A stretch of DNA of 64,000 bases from Aminiphilus circumscriptus DSM 16581 (lineage in GTDB: Bacteria > Synergistota > Synergistia > Synergistales > Aminiphilaceae): NCBI RefSeq assembly GCF_000526375.1, contig NZ_JAFY01000001.1:62001-126000 (forward strand), given 5' to 3'. The position numbers and the translations under genes are program-made. Shown one piece after another: positions 9,876 through 17,992 of the stretch (its first letter is position 1; every line of letters starts with the position of its first letter). The notes beneath the pieces are model-generated. The model was not told where the DNA came from, ran no database searches, and worked only from the letters and a program-made list of their open reading frames with translations.

Positions 9876-10041
9876 GGTGAACGTTCCCGTGGGGCTCATT
9901 CTCTCCGTGGGTGGCATGGCCGGGGCCGTGCTGGGCGCCCGTTTTTCCGTGGCGAAGGGCAATACCTGGATCCGGTGGATCCTGGCGGGGATCATTTGCG
10001 TCACCGCCCTCAAGATGGTCCTGGACGCCCTTGCGCGCTGA
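9876..10041 (+). pseudogene. Truncated duplicate of the TSUP gene 3' end
   Basis: 166 bp nearly identical to 8093-8258, the last 55 codons of the TSUP exporter, with the frame and a stop codon kept. Only a few substitutions are seen, mostly near the end (TGCAC-TAG replaced by GCGCGC-TGA). It has no start or ribosome site of its own and is fused to the duplicated cassette upstream. It is a recent partial duplication and probably not translated. Confidence 0.85.
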
Positions 10042-10228
10042 GACGCGGCGCGCTGCGCGGCGGGCGGTGCGGCATGCATGCAGGACCCTGATGTCCGGGG
10101 GAGGCGAAAAACGCGTTCCGTGTGTGGTCTCCCCGCGCCGCATTTTTTTCCGTTTTCGTCCTGCCCTTCTTGCTCGTGCGAAGACAGAGGCGACGTGAAA
10201 GCGGTGGGCGAGTGGTGGATGGAGCACG

Positions 10229-10280
10229 GAGGTCTATCGGGAGCTGGCCCACTTCCGTTGCGTTTCACGTGACAGTCCGA
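10229..10280 (+). repeat. 52-bp repeat, copy 2
   Basis: Matches 6829-6880. It ends about 37 bp before the 10318 start codon and may belong to its leader. Confidence 0.7.
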
Positions 10281-10317
10281 GGAGATTCGAAGAGCGAGGA
10301 CAGAAAGGGTGACGTCC

Positions 10318-10749
10318 ATGCTGGAGCAGAAGATCATCGACGCGGTGCGTCGGGAAGTGCCGAATCTCGGAGAGACCTTTGTGCGCAAGAAGGACATCTG
10401 GGAGCTGAAGGCGCTTCTTGCGGAGCGGAAGGCCTTTCTCTCCAGAAAAAAACTCTTTTTCCGCGCCGCTTTTCGGGTGGACGAGGCGGCCAGGAGCGTG
10501 CGCTACAGCGAACGTCTCGAGGAGTCGGGGAGCGGTTTTGGCGCAGGGGACGACTTCGCCGGGGTAGGGGTACGCACGTGGAAGACCTCCTCGGGAAAAG
10601 AGGGACGTACTGGGGATATCAAGGAAACGCTGCGTCTCTTCGGAGAGACCTATTCCTTCACCTTTCGCTGTGAGGCCGTGCGAGAGGTGGTGAAGCGCAT
10701 CGCCGAGGAGGAGGGGTTCTCCTTCGACTATCGGATCGGCGGCGTGTAG
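10318..10749 (+). CDS. Hypothetical protein, 143 aa
   Basis: A soluble, charged protein of 143 residues with no signal peptide or membrane helix and no family I recognise. The N-terminal third is helical and basic (KKDIWELKALLAERKAF, SRKKLFFRAAFRVDE). The middle is Gly-rich, and the C-terminus is an amphipathic segment ending EEEGFSFDYRIGGV. The ATG at 10318 is favoured over GTG 10309 because AGAAAGG sits at the right distance. A perfect 14-bp stem terminator follows. Coding is supported by the strong terminator, the ribosome site and the lack of a better frame; the function is unknown. Confidence 0.7.
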   Translation: MLEQKIIDAVRREVPNLGETFVRKKDIWELKALLAERKAFLSRKKLFFRAAFRVDEAARSVRYSERLEESGSGFGAGDDFAGVGVRTWKTSSGKEGRTGDIKETLRLFGETYSFTFRCEAVREVVKRIAEEEGFSFDYRIGGV

Positions 10750-10762
10750 CGGCGTGTAAAGG

Positions 10763-10794
10763 AAGCGAGAGGCGCATGATTGCGCCTCTCGCTT
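10763..10794. terminator. Bidirectional hairpin terminator
   Basis: A perfect 14-bp stem (AAGCGAGAGGCGCA / TGCGCCTCTCGCTT) with a TGAT loop, a T-run on the plus side and A's before it. It lies between convergent genes and can serve both. Confidence 0.85.
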
Positions 10795-10844
10795 TTCGAA
10801 AACCGCCTTTGTTGCCGACGGGCGACGCGAGAGAGAGGCGCGCC

Positions 10845-11558
10845 TCAGGCGATCTCGAAGCCCGGATGTTCCGGATCGAGGAGGTGGATCGAGGTGGTGC
10901 CGCCGCAGTGGGTGCGCACCAGGGTTGCCACGTCCTCCGCCTTGGCGAGCACGTCCGCGGCGGTCACGGGAGTCATGCCGTCCACGTTGATGGCCACCGC
11001 CCGGGTTTCGGGAGTGATCTTGCTCGTGTCGCCGTTCTTCCAGCACCAGACGCGGCAGAACACGTTGCCGTTGCCTGTGTCGTAGTAGATGACCTCCCCC
11101 GGAACGGGGTGCTCCGACTGGTCCGGCTGGCCCAGGGGAACATAGGTCTCGCTCCCGGTGGCGAAGCCCAGGCGCAGGTCTCCCGTGACGACGCCCAGGT
11201 CGTCGCCGCCGCAGGAACCCACGTAGGAAAGGCTCACGGCGTTGAAGATCGCCACGATCTTGTTCACGAAGGGGAGATCCTTTCCCGAGCGGACCCGCTT
11301 GATCAGGTTCGCGATGGAGGGGGCGTGGCGGTTCGGATTGAGCCCCATGTCGCGGAAGACCTGCATCCACGCCGCGATGTGGGGGTGGTTCTTGTAGTCC
11401 TCAAGGGTCGCGTCCTCCCGGATGCGGCGCTCCTGCTCCCGCAACAGCGCCACAAGGGCCTCGGGCTCGCCCGAATTGTCCAGATCCTTCGCCACCACCA
11501 CGGCCCGGCGAAAGCCGGGAAACCGTTCGAAGACCGCCTGTTCCACGTCGATGCGCAT
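10845..11558 (-). CDS. Stand-alone B3/B4 tRNA-binding domain protein
   Basis: A 237-residue protein of the B3/4 family, related to the editing domain of the phenylalanyl-tRNA synthetase beta subunit but occurring alone. The N-terminal half begins MRIDVEQAVFERFPGFR. The core HAPSIANLIKRVRSGKDLP and LPFVNKIVAIFNAVSLSY is characteristic, followed by GEVIYYDTGNGNVFCR. Such solo proteins are thought to act on tRNA or amino-acid adducts, possibly trans-editing; this is family knowledge, not shown here. The start at 11558 has AGGAGG nine bases upstream; a longer in-frame extension lacks one. No synthetase gene is nearby. Confidence 0.88.
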   Translation of the reverse strand: MRIDVEQAVFERFPGFRRAVVVAKDLDNSGEPEALVALLREQERRIREDATLEDYKNHPHIAAWMQVFRDMGLNPNRHAPSIANLIKRVRSGKDLPFVNKIVAIFNAVSLSYVGSCGGDDLGVVTGDLRLGFATGSETYVPLGQPDQSEHPVPGEVIYYDTGNGNVFCRVWCWKNGDTSKITPETRAVAINVDGMTPVTAADVLAKAEDVATLVRTHCGGTTSIHLLDPEHPGFEIA

Positions 11559-12390
11559 GTGTTTCCGCCTCCTGAAGGAAAATCGTCGCGACCGGGGTCG
11601 GCGAAAAGCCCGAGAGGTCGCGAGCATGTCGGCATGTAAGGTGCGTGTCGCCGGGCCTTTTCCTGGCCACCTCGGGGCGCGGATCTCAAAGAGGAGTCCG
11701 GTGCCGCGCCTCCAGTTCCGTCGTCGAAACGTGTTTCGTCAGCATTGTGTCATCGGGTTTCCGCTTCCTCCGCCTCGGGGAGTGCGCCGCCCGCCCCGTG
11801 CGTTCCTGCGGGTGACCGAAGACGCCCGGAACTCCCTTTGGGGTGGGGACAGGCATCCGACCGGCTCAGCCGGGTGGGGCGTTTCAATGCACGGAGCGGA
11901 AGAACGGGATTTTTTGGCGCCGCCGATGTCCACGCCCCGTTCCTGCCGTTGCCACCCCGGAAGGGCAATGGTGTGCGCGGCAGTTGTCTTTACCTTACCG
12001 CTCTTTTTACGGGAGGTCCAGCGCAGATTTCCCCTTGCGATCTGGAGAGAATGCTCCGGGCGGGAGTTGTGTGCGTCAAGTTGTGCAAAAAGGTTTTCAT
12101 GGTGTTTGGCGGCCGTCTGCGGCGATTAGCCACACTTTTCCAAGAGTGCCTTTTTGTGTTCGATCTGGAAAGGATGCGATGGGCGGGCGGGGAAGCGTCG
12201 GGCCGGAGACCCGGCGCAGGTTTTTCTTCTGGGTGGGGGAGAGTGTCGCCGGCGGGAGATCCGTTGCGGCATGCGCGGCATGCGCGGTTACCGGACGCGG
12301 GAGTGCGGATTCCCCTGATAAGCCGTTGCGCCATGCGGAGCATGCCCGGAATGCGCGGAATGTGCGGAGGGGGATGTCTGTGCGGATTCT

Positions 12391-12418
12391 TTGGAAAAGC
12401 GCGCTGCTCTGCTATACT
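12391..12418 (+). promoter_or_regulatory. Promoter in cassette copy 2 (for SprA-type gene)
   Basis: TTGGAA, 16 bp, TATACT with a TGC extension, identical to the copy at 9580. It is about 350 bp upstream of the next start codon. Confidence 0.55.
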
Positions 12419-12476
12419 GATAGGAAATGGAGGAGAGCATCGCCCCGGCGCACTTCCGTAGCGCCTTTGATGCTGA

Positions 12477-12573
12477 GAAGCTCTGAACAAGACCGTTCGC
12501 TTTCCCTTGACTTGGATCGCATCAGGCTCTGCGAGGCACTTTCTGGGCTGGCGCAGCCTTATGCAGAGGTTCC
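12477..12573 (-). repeat. Family-1 dispersed element (copy 3)
   Basis: Reverse orientation, inside cassette copy 2. The core is slightly diverged (CTTGGATCGCATC instead of CTCGGGTCGCATC). Confidence 0.86.
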
Positions 12574-12769
12574 TCTGATTTCGACTCTGGTGCTGATTCC
12601 GGCTTCGGCCCTGGCTTCAATCCTGATGCTGCCGCCGATTCCGACTCTGGCTCTGAATCCGACTTGTTCCGGCTCCGGCCTCGACATCAATGCCGGTTTT
12701 TGCTCCGGCTCCGAGGGGGGAGAAGCGCGCCGGAAGAGCAAGGCTTTTATGGAAGGAGGTGCCCGTGCC

Positions 12770-13288
12770 ATGGATCTGAGCGCGGCGATTCTCGCGGCGG
12801 GTGCCGCGCGGCGCCCGCAGGAACAACGGCGCAGTGCGAAGGAGGACGAGGGAACGGCGCCGCTTTCGCTGCCGGGAAGCGGAGAGAACATTCCGGAGGA
12901 ACTGGATCCCCGGATCCGTCGTTTTCGGGAGATAGAAAAGGACGTGCTCGCCCACGAGGCGGCCCATGCGGTCTCCACGGGGGGCATGGGATGGCCCGTG
13001 GTCTACCGCTACGCCACGGGGCCGGACGGGCGGCGCTACATCGTGGGAGGGCACGTGACCATCGGTGTGCCCAAGGGACGCACGCCGGAGGAGCAGCTTC
13101 GCATTCTCTCCCGGGTGATCGGCGCGGCCCTGGCGAATCCGGACCCCTCGCCGGGGGACAAGGCGGCGGCCCGCTGGGCCGCCCGGGCGGAGCTCGAGGC
13201 CCTGCGGGAGCTTCAGGCGGCCCGGCGCGACTCTCTGGAGGAACTCGACCTGGAGTCCCTGCTCCCCACCTTCGGAGCGGAACTGTAG
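12770..13288 (+). CDS. SprA-related putative metalloprotease
   Basis: A 172-residue protein matching the SprA-related family (putative zinc metallopeptidase catalytic domain). The motif H62-E-A-A-H66 (DVLAHEAAHAV) is the HExxH zinc site. It is followed by GGMGWPVVYRYATGPDGRRY and the family's GGHVTIGVPKGRTPEE. The C-terminal third is Ala/Arg/Glu-rich coiled coil. No signal peptide or membrane helix is seen, so it is probably cytosolic. The ATG at 12770 has GGAAGGAGGT nine bases upstream, which rules out the much longer open frame that extends 5'. The physiological substrate is unknown. Confidence 0.88.
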   Translation: MDLSAAILAAGAARRPQEQRRSAKEDEGTAPLSLPGSGENIPEELDPRIRRFREIEKDVLAHEAAHAVSTGGMGWPVVYRYATGPDGRRYIVGGHVTIGVPKGRTPEEQLRILSRVIGAALANPDPSPGDKAAARWAARAELEALRELQAARRDSLEELDLESLLPTFGAEL

Positions 13289-13377
13289 CCGCTTCGGTGG
13301 GTGCCTTGATCCGCGATCTCCCTGATCCACGTGCGATCGGGGTGTTCCCGTCGCCGCGATCGATTTCGGGGAGAAAC

Positions 13378-13764
13378 TCAGGGGTTTTGTGCGGGAGCAG
13401 TGTTGCCGGCGAGCCATCCGTACAGGCCTTCGATGTCGAAATCGCCACAGGCAAGACCGATGGCGACCTCAAAGAAGCTCTCGTCGTCTGCCGTGAGAGC
13501 GATGCCGTTCAGCTCGAGAAAGTAGTTGCCGGGGAACATTCCCAGACGCTTGTTTCCGTCGAGGAGCGGATGTCCTTTCTTTGATGATCTCCTGATCCTG
13601 GCGGCGGGGATGTGCAACGGATCGTCTCCGAAAAGGTAGGCAAGTCCTTCGAGATTGAGGATGTATTCAATGGGACCGAAGTTGATGACGCGGATGGGGT
13701 CTTCCCTGTATTCCGCCTGAAGGAAAGCGATGCCTTCTCAGATGTTGTCTCTCGTCAGCCACTC
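13378..13764 (-). pseudogene. Doc/Fic-family toxin remnant with in-frame stop
   Basis: This 128-codon frame has the normal length of a Doc (death-on-curing) kinase toxin, but a TGA interrupts it at codon 9 (EWLTRDNI-stop-EGIAFLQAEY). The catalytic loop is kept as GHPLLDGNKRLG, close to the Doc HPFxDGNKR motif, and is followed by NYFLELNGIALTADDESFFE, typical of the Doc C-terminus. The segment before the loop (LEGLAYLFGDDPLHIP) is shorter than usual. It overlaps the stop of the small upstream gene, as toxins overlap antitoxins. It is probably inactive; a sequencing error or an internal start at TTG 13617 are the alternatives. Confidence 0.65.
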
Positions 13765-13927
13765 AATAGTTGGCGAGGGCATCGAAGGCGGCTTTGCGGG
13801 TCTCCATGATTTTCTTTATGATGCTGCGTCTCTTCTCGGAGAGGCAGACTCTCTTGACGGATGTTCCCTCGCCGGCAATAGAGACAAGGACATCCCTGCA
13901 CTGGGGGTGTCCTTTGGTTGTTTTCAT
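13763..13927 (-). CDS. Small antitoxin-like protein, 54 aa
   Basis: A 54-residue gene beginning MKTTKGHPQCRDVLVSIAG and ending FDALANY. Its ATG has a textbook AAAGGAGG eight bases upstream, and a TATAAT promoter lies about 70 bp further up. Sequence similarity to known antitoxins (Phd, AbrB or CopG types) is not evident; its role is inferred from position, because its stop overlaps the frame of the Doc-like remnant by two bases. The central basic segment (SEKRRSIIKKIMETRKAAF) could bind DNA or the toxin. Confidence 0.6.
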   Translation of the reverse strand: MKTTKGHPQCRDVLVSIAGEGTSVKRVCLSEKRRSIIKKIMETRKAAFDALANY

Positions 13928-14547
13928 GGCTTGGCCTCCTTTTTTTCAAGAATTTCCAAGAACGGCAACGAGCGTCCGTGACACCCTTCTGTTCGAATTA
14001 TACCTTAAGAAGCGGAGCCGGAAGAACGGTGTCTCCGCCGCTCCTTGGTGCCGCCGCGCGTGCGCCCCTCGTTCCGCCTTTCCGGCGGCGAAGAGGGCTC
14101 TGTGTCGTGCTGCGCATGACGGTGCATGAGCAAAAAGGTGAAAAGAGGGGCTTTTTCGACCGCCGAGAGACGCAAAGGCGCTGCCGTTGCTTTTGACAGC
14201 TTCGATGTCGTTCTGTCATTGTGGAGTAGCATGAAAAAGAGTTAAAAGAAAAAACGCCGATGTCCGGTCGCATCGTTCCTCGGATCGTCGTTTTTTTCGA
14301 GGTGACGCTCTCTTTCCGGTTTTTCCTCTCTTTTCGGAGTGCAAACTCCATGCGTGCGGCAAGGTCGCGGCATGGGGGAACGGCAGTGACGCACGGAGCT
14401 GCCGAGGGCGAAACGGGAACCTGCGGGGAACGATTCCGCAGGGACAGGTGTGTCGTGTGCTGTCGGTGTGGAATGGAATGTGTTGCCTGGAGTGTGTCTG
14501 CGGAGCGGGTGATCCTTGTCGGGATCGCCCGGGAAGGGAGATGGGGA
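13928..14547. other. Intergenic region between divergent genes
   Basis: 620 bp with no convincing gene. It carries the leftward promoter at 13997-14026. A TTGACA near 14197 could serve the rightward CTERM gene, but no good -10 follows at 17 bp. Confidence 0.5.
13997..14026 (-). promoter_or_regulatory. Promoter of antitoxin/Doc unit
   Basis: On the minus strand TTCTTC, 18 bp, TATAAT (perfect -10 at 13997-14002). Transcription would begin about 65 bp before the 54-aa gene. Confidence 0.6.
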
Positions 14548-16341
14548 ATGCGGCGTTCGGTTCGTCCCGGTGTGCTGTGCGTTCTTTGCGGTGTCGTGGC
14601 GATGCTGTTTTTTGGCGCAGGGGCGCCGTGTGGTCCCTGTGAGGCCTCGGGGCCCCAGGGACTCGGGTCCCCCTATCTGATCGACCCCGCGAGCGGGGAC
14701 GGCAGCTTCATCGTCGTGCACAAACCCCAGGCCGGGGCCTGCCTGGCCGCCGGAGGATGGGAGGCGGTGCGCTACTTCGCGGATGGAACGCGGGACACGA
14801 GCTTCGTCTGTGCCAGCCCCGACGTGTGCCGCACCTCCGGTGGAGGCGGCGGCGGGGCTGCGGGGAGCCGGGGCCTCGGGGACGCGACACCGCCTCTTGG
14901 TTCCGCCGTGGACGGAGTACGGGGGGAATACTACCTCCTCCGCACCGACGCCATTTATCTCCACGATCTGGAGACCGGCGAATCCAACGGCAAGCTGGCG
15001 CTTCCCTCCGCGGGAGATGGATTCGCCGCGCCGCCGAAGAGCATGGCCAGTGGAGGCTCCCCTCCCGGAGGTTCACGCCTTTTCTTTGTGGTGGATGCCA
15101 ACGGTGCCGTCTGGAAATGGCAGTTCAACATCAGCGACGACGTGAACTGGACCAAGATCTCCGACAAGCCCGCAGGGACAATGACAAACCCGAAGCGGGT
15201 AGGGGGCAACGCCGCCGACACGGGGGCCAAGCCCTACCTGGTGTTCACGTCGGGTTCTTCGGGGAGCTGGGCCAGCCAGGTCTACATGCACGATGGCTCG
15301 AACTGGACCTTGAAGGGGGAGACGTCGTCCCCGTTCAACCGTTCCCTGGACGGCATCGCCGTGGGGAGCACGGGGCTCGTGTACACGACGGACACGGAGA
15401 ACAACAAGATCGTCCGCTTCGGAACGGGGGATCCGACGAGCGGAACGGTGTTCGCCGGCACGTCCACCTGGTGCGAGGGAATCACCTATCATCCCGGCTC
15501 GGGGCGGATTCTCGTGACCGGAACAGGGGACGGCAAGGTGTACCAGTACGACCTCAGCGGAAACCTCGTCTCCTGGGGAGCCGCTCCCTCCGCGACACCG
15601 TCGCCGACGGCATCTCCCACGGCATCTCCGTCGCCGACGCCGTCCGTCTCGCCCACACCGTCTTCTTCACCCTCCGCGACGCCGTCTCCCTCGGCCTCAC
15701 CGTCACCGTCGGTGTCGCCGCTGCCCACGCCGTCGGATCTTCTGGAGCCCACGCCCGTGCTGGAGGGAGGGTCCTGGGTGACGAGTCCCACGCCCATTCC
15801 CGAGGGGCTCCGCGTCCTCGAAGGGGCGCTGCCGAAGGGGTTTGTCTTTCCGCAGTGGTTCCTGTGGCTGATTCTGGGTAACACTATCGACGCCGACGGC
15901 GTGCAGGTCGTGCAGGTGGGCGAGGCGTGGGAGATACGCCTGAAAATGCTGGACGATGCAAAAGAGTTCAAGGTCGTCCTCGATTCGGAGAGGGACGAGC
16001 AGGGAGGCGTGTCCTACCGCTGGTCGCTCTTCTTCTGGAACAACGAGACGGGGCAGTGGGAGGCGGGAGTGGGTGACGAGGCGGAGAGCCCGGAGAGCCG
16101 CGGGTTCGTCGCCCGGGACACGCAGCTCGAATGGACCTTCGAGGACGGCGGTTCTTTCGACCTCGATGGCGTGCAGGATGGATTCGTCTCGCTCCGTCGG
16201 GCGTCGGTGTTGCTCGGTGCCCCCGTCGCCGCCACGGGAACACCCGAGGGTGGAGGCGGGTCGGGGTGCGGCATTTCCTCGGTCTCGCTTCCGGCGGCAC
16301 TGCTGCTGGCGCCGCTTCTGTTCCTGTTCCGGCGCTTCTGA
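14548..16341 (+). CDS. Synergist-CTERM surface protein with propeller-like region
   Basis: A 597-residue secreted protein. The signal peptide is at about 1-30 ([19 protein letters not shown]). Residues about 50-350 contain repeated segments such as [36 protein letters not shown] and [17 protein letters not shown], reminiscent of beta-propeller blades. A Ser/Pro/Thr linker of PSPTASP units follows, then a beta-rich domain ([14 protein letters not shown] to [15 protein letters not shown]). The C-terminus ([13 protein letters not shown], a hydrophobic helix, FRRF) is the Synergist-CTERM sorting signal, which presumably directs cleavage and surface anchoring. The start at 14548 follows GGGAAGGGAG and precedes the signal peptide directly; the longer open frame upstream is not needed. 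The ligand is unknown. Confidence 0.85.
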   Translation: MRRSVRPGVLCVLCGVVAMLFFGAGAPCGPCEASGPQGLGSPYLIDPASGDGSFIVVHKPQAGACLAAGGWEAVRYFADGTRDTSFVCASPDVCRTSGGGGGGAAGSRGLGDATPPLGSAVDGVRGEYYLLRTDAIYLHDLETGESNGKLALPSAGDGFAAPPKSMASGGSPPGGSRLFFVVDANGAVWKWQFNISDDVNWTKISDKPAGTMTNPKRVGGNAADTGAKPYLVFTSGSSGSWASQVYMHDGSNWTLKGETSSPFNRSLDGIAVGSTGLVYTTDTENNKIVRFGTGDPTSGTVFAGTSTWCEGITYHPGSGRILVTGTGDGKVYQYDLSGNLVSWGAAPSATPSPTASPTASPSPTPSVSPTPSSSPSATPSPSASPSPSVSPLPTPSDLLEPTPVLEGGSWVTSPTPIPEGLRVLEGALPKGFVFPQWFLWLILGNTIDADGVQVVQVGEAWEIRLKMLDDAKEFKVVLDSERDEQGGVSYRWSLFFWNNETGQWEAGVGDEAESPESRGFVARDTQLEWTFEDGGSFDLDGVQDGFVSLRRASVLLGAPVAATGTPEGGGGSGCGISSVSLPAALLLAPLLFLFRRF

Positions 16342-16392
16342 CGGGGAAACGCTGCCGCCGCTCCGCTCCCGGAGGAGGCGGCGGCGGGGAGG

Positions 16393-17292
16393 TTACAGGG
16401 AGCGGAGGGAGTCGCCCAGGGCGACAAAGGACGCCAGGCAGTCCGCCGCACGGGGTTCCTGAGGGGCAAACTCCACGAGGCTGAAGCCCGCCACGTGCCT
16501 CTCCCGGAAAAGCGCGCCGAGGATCGCCAGCAACTCCTCCGGGGCGAATCCTCCCGAAGTGGGGCAGAGGCAGTGGGGAAAGCGCGCCGGGTCCATGGCG
16601 TCCAGGTCCAGATGGATGTAGACCGACGAGGCCTTTGTGCCTTCGAGAAAACGCCCGATGGACTCCAGGCACGCTCCGGGCGGTGCGGGGGGAATGACCT
16701 GGATGCCCGCGGCGTGTACGTAGGCTTCCTCCGGCGGATCGAGGTCCCGGGTGCCCACAAGGGCCACCTGGTACGGTTCGAGCCAGGGCGTGCAGAGGGC
16801 CGTAAAGGCCGGATCTCCCTCGCCGAGGAGACAGCGGAGCGGCATGCCGTGAAAGGCGGCGCTCGGAGACGACTCGGGGGTGTTCAGGTCACCGTGGGCG
16901 TCGAACCAGAGCACCGCCAGGTCGCCGCCGCAGCGGGCGTTCAGATACGCCAGGGGAGCGAGTTCCACCGCGCAGTCCCCTCCGATGGTGAAGATCCGCT
17001 TCGGAGCCTCTTTCGCGAGCAGCTCCCGTGCCGTTCGCAACTGTTCCAGCAGGGCGGAGCGTCCGTGGATGCCCGCCTCCAGGCGCTGTTCTCCTCCGGT
17101 CGGAACGGGAACTTCCAGGCACGCTCCGTCTGCGAAGAATCGCTCCCGCAGTAGCAGTGCGCCCCGGTGGAGCGCCAGCGTGTCGCCCGACCCCTGCCAC
17201 TGGGGAAAAAGGAGCCGCAGCGGTTTCCGAGGGCCTCCGCTCCGCGCCGCTGCGGCTTCTGTCGTCGTTCCGTTGTGCGTCATCGCCGTCAT
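16393..17292 (-). CDS. Arginase/agmatinase-family ureohydrolase with GGDC variant
   Basis: A 299-residue cytosolic protein of the ureohydrolase superfamily (arginase, agmatinase, formiminoglutamase), enzymes with a binuclear Mn centre. It keeps DAHGD (131-135) and D229-L-D231-A-M-D234-P, which supply most metal ligands. The first ligand motif, normally GGDH, is GGDC (104-107), so Cys107 replaces the His. Cys variants occur in a subgroup of arginase-like proteins, so the chemistry may differ from classical arginase. The start at 17292 follows AGGAGG closely; the ATG at 17283 is an alternative. It is convergent with the CTERM gene and sits alone, so no pathway can be assigned. Confidence 0.88.
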   Translation of the reverse strand: MTAMTHNGTTTEAAAARSGGPRKPLRLLFPQWQGSGDTLALHRGALLLRERFFADGACLEVPVPTGGEQRLEAGIHGRSALLEQLRTARELLAKEAPKRIFTIGGDCAVELAPLAYLNARCGGDLAVLWFDAHGDLNTPESSPSAAFHGMPLRCLLGEGDPAFTALCTPWLEPYQVALVGTRDLDPPEEAYVHAAGIQVIPPAPPGACLESIGRFLEGTKASSVYIHLDLDAMDPARFPHCLCPTSGGFAPEELLAILGALFRERHVAGFSLVEFAPQEPRAADCLASFVALGDSLRSL

Positions 17293-17992
17293 GTTCCTCC
17301 TCGTCGTTCTTTCCGCATGTTTTTGCCTCTTCCCTGACCGGAAGGCCTGTCGTTTCGCTGCCTCCCGCCCCGTGCTCGTTCCCGCCTCATCCTCACCTGC
17401 GGAAAGATGTTTGTTTCCGCGGTCGTCTTCGTTCGCAGGTGGCCGGAGGGACACGCTCCACGAGGCTGAATTCCGCCACGCGTCTCCCTCGGAAAAGCGC
17501 GCCAAGGATGACCGACGGCGCCTCAGGGGCGAATCCGCCCGGTATGTGTGGAGCTAGTCTATCTCCTGGGGGAGTTCGCCTCGGGAATGATGGGCGAAGC
17601 CTCCTGGGGTGTATGGAGCTAGTCTATCCCTTCCTCCGTTGGTGTTTCAAGAAGGGAATTTTCTTTTTTCCGTCCTTTCCGGTAGACTTAAATGGTTCCG
17701 GAGTAGGCTCCTGGTGGGTGCTGAGATGTGCTTCGTGTGAGCTGAAAGTCTTTGCCCTGCCGGGCGAAGAGACGTGCCCGACCTGTGCGTGGGCTGCAGA
17801 CTCCCATGACTGTCCTGCGCATGTTTCCTCGATTGCTGCGTGGGGACGATCAAGCGGAGCCTGAGAGACTCGTGAACCGGAGGACCTGCGGACCTGAAGA
17901 GCGGAGGGGCTGCAGATCCGGGAGCCTGAAAATCCGCGAACCCGAGCCGGAAGACCGGAGGGCCTGAAGGTCCGGGACTCTGAAGGAGCAGG
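17293..17992. other. Intergenic region with short direct repeats
   Basis: 700 bp with no gene. Two copies of GGAGCTAGTCTATC lie about 65 bp apart (near 17550 and 17615). From about 17860 there are degenerate CCGGAGGGCCTGAAGG/GGGAGCCTGAAAATCC units that lead into the repetitive 5' end of the next gene. Confidence 0.55.

Larger units (their letters stand above)
12363..12672 (+). repeat. Duplicated ~310-bp cassette, copy 2
   Basis: Second copy of the 9551-9862 cassette with the same promoter, family-1 element and GATTCCGGCT-type tail. It lies directly upstream of the SprA-type gene. Confidence 0.88.
11559..12769. other. Long intergenic region carrying the duplicated cassette
   Basis: No gene is supported in 1.2 kb, although a long open frame runs into the SprA gene from upstream. 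A stretch at about 12060-12130 (GTTGTGTGCGTCAAGTTGTG, TTTTCATGGTGTTTGGCGG) has a counterpart at about 50715-50795. Confidence 0.6.

Noticed and set aside
11843-12769. Long N-terminal extension of the SprA-type protein
   Set aside because: It runs through the duplicated cassette and a family-1 element, and an ideal ribosome site precedes ATG 12770.
13378-13617. A complete short Fic protein of 79 residues
   Set aside because: The homology to Doc continues upstream of this start and is cut by a TGA, so the frame is better read as a broken full-length Doc-like gene.
13990-14005. GTTCGAATTATACC as a tRNA T-arm
   Set aside because: No acceptor, D or anticodon stems can be folded around it; it is the promoter -10 on the other strand.
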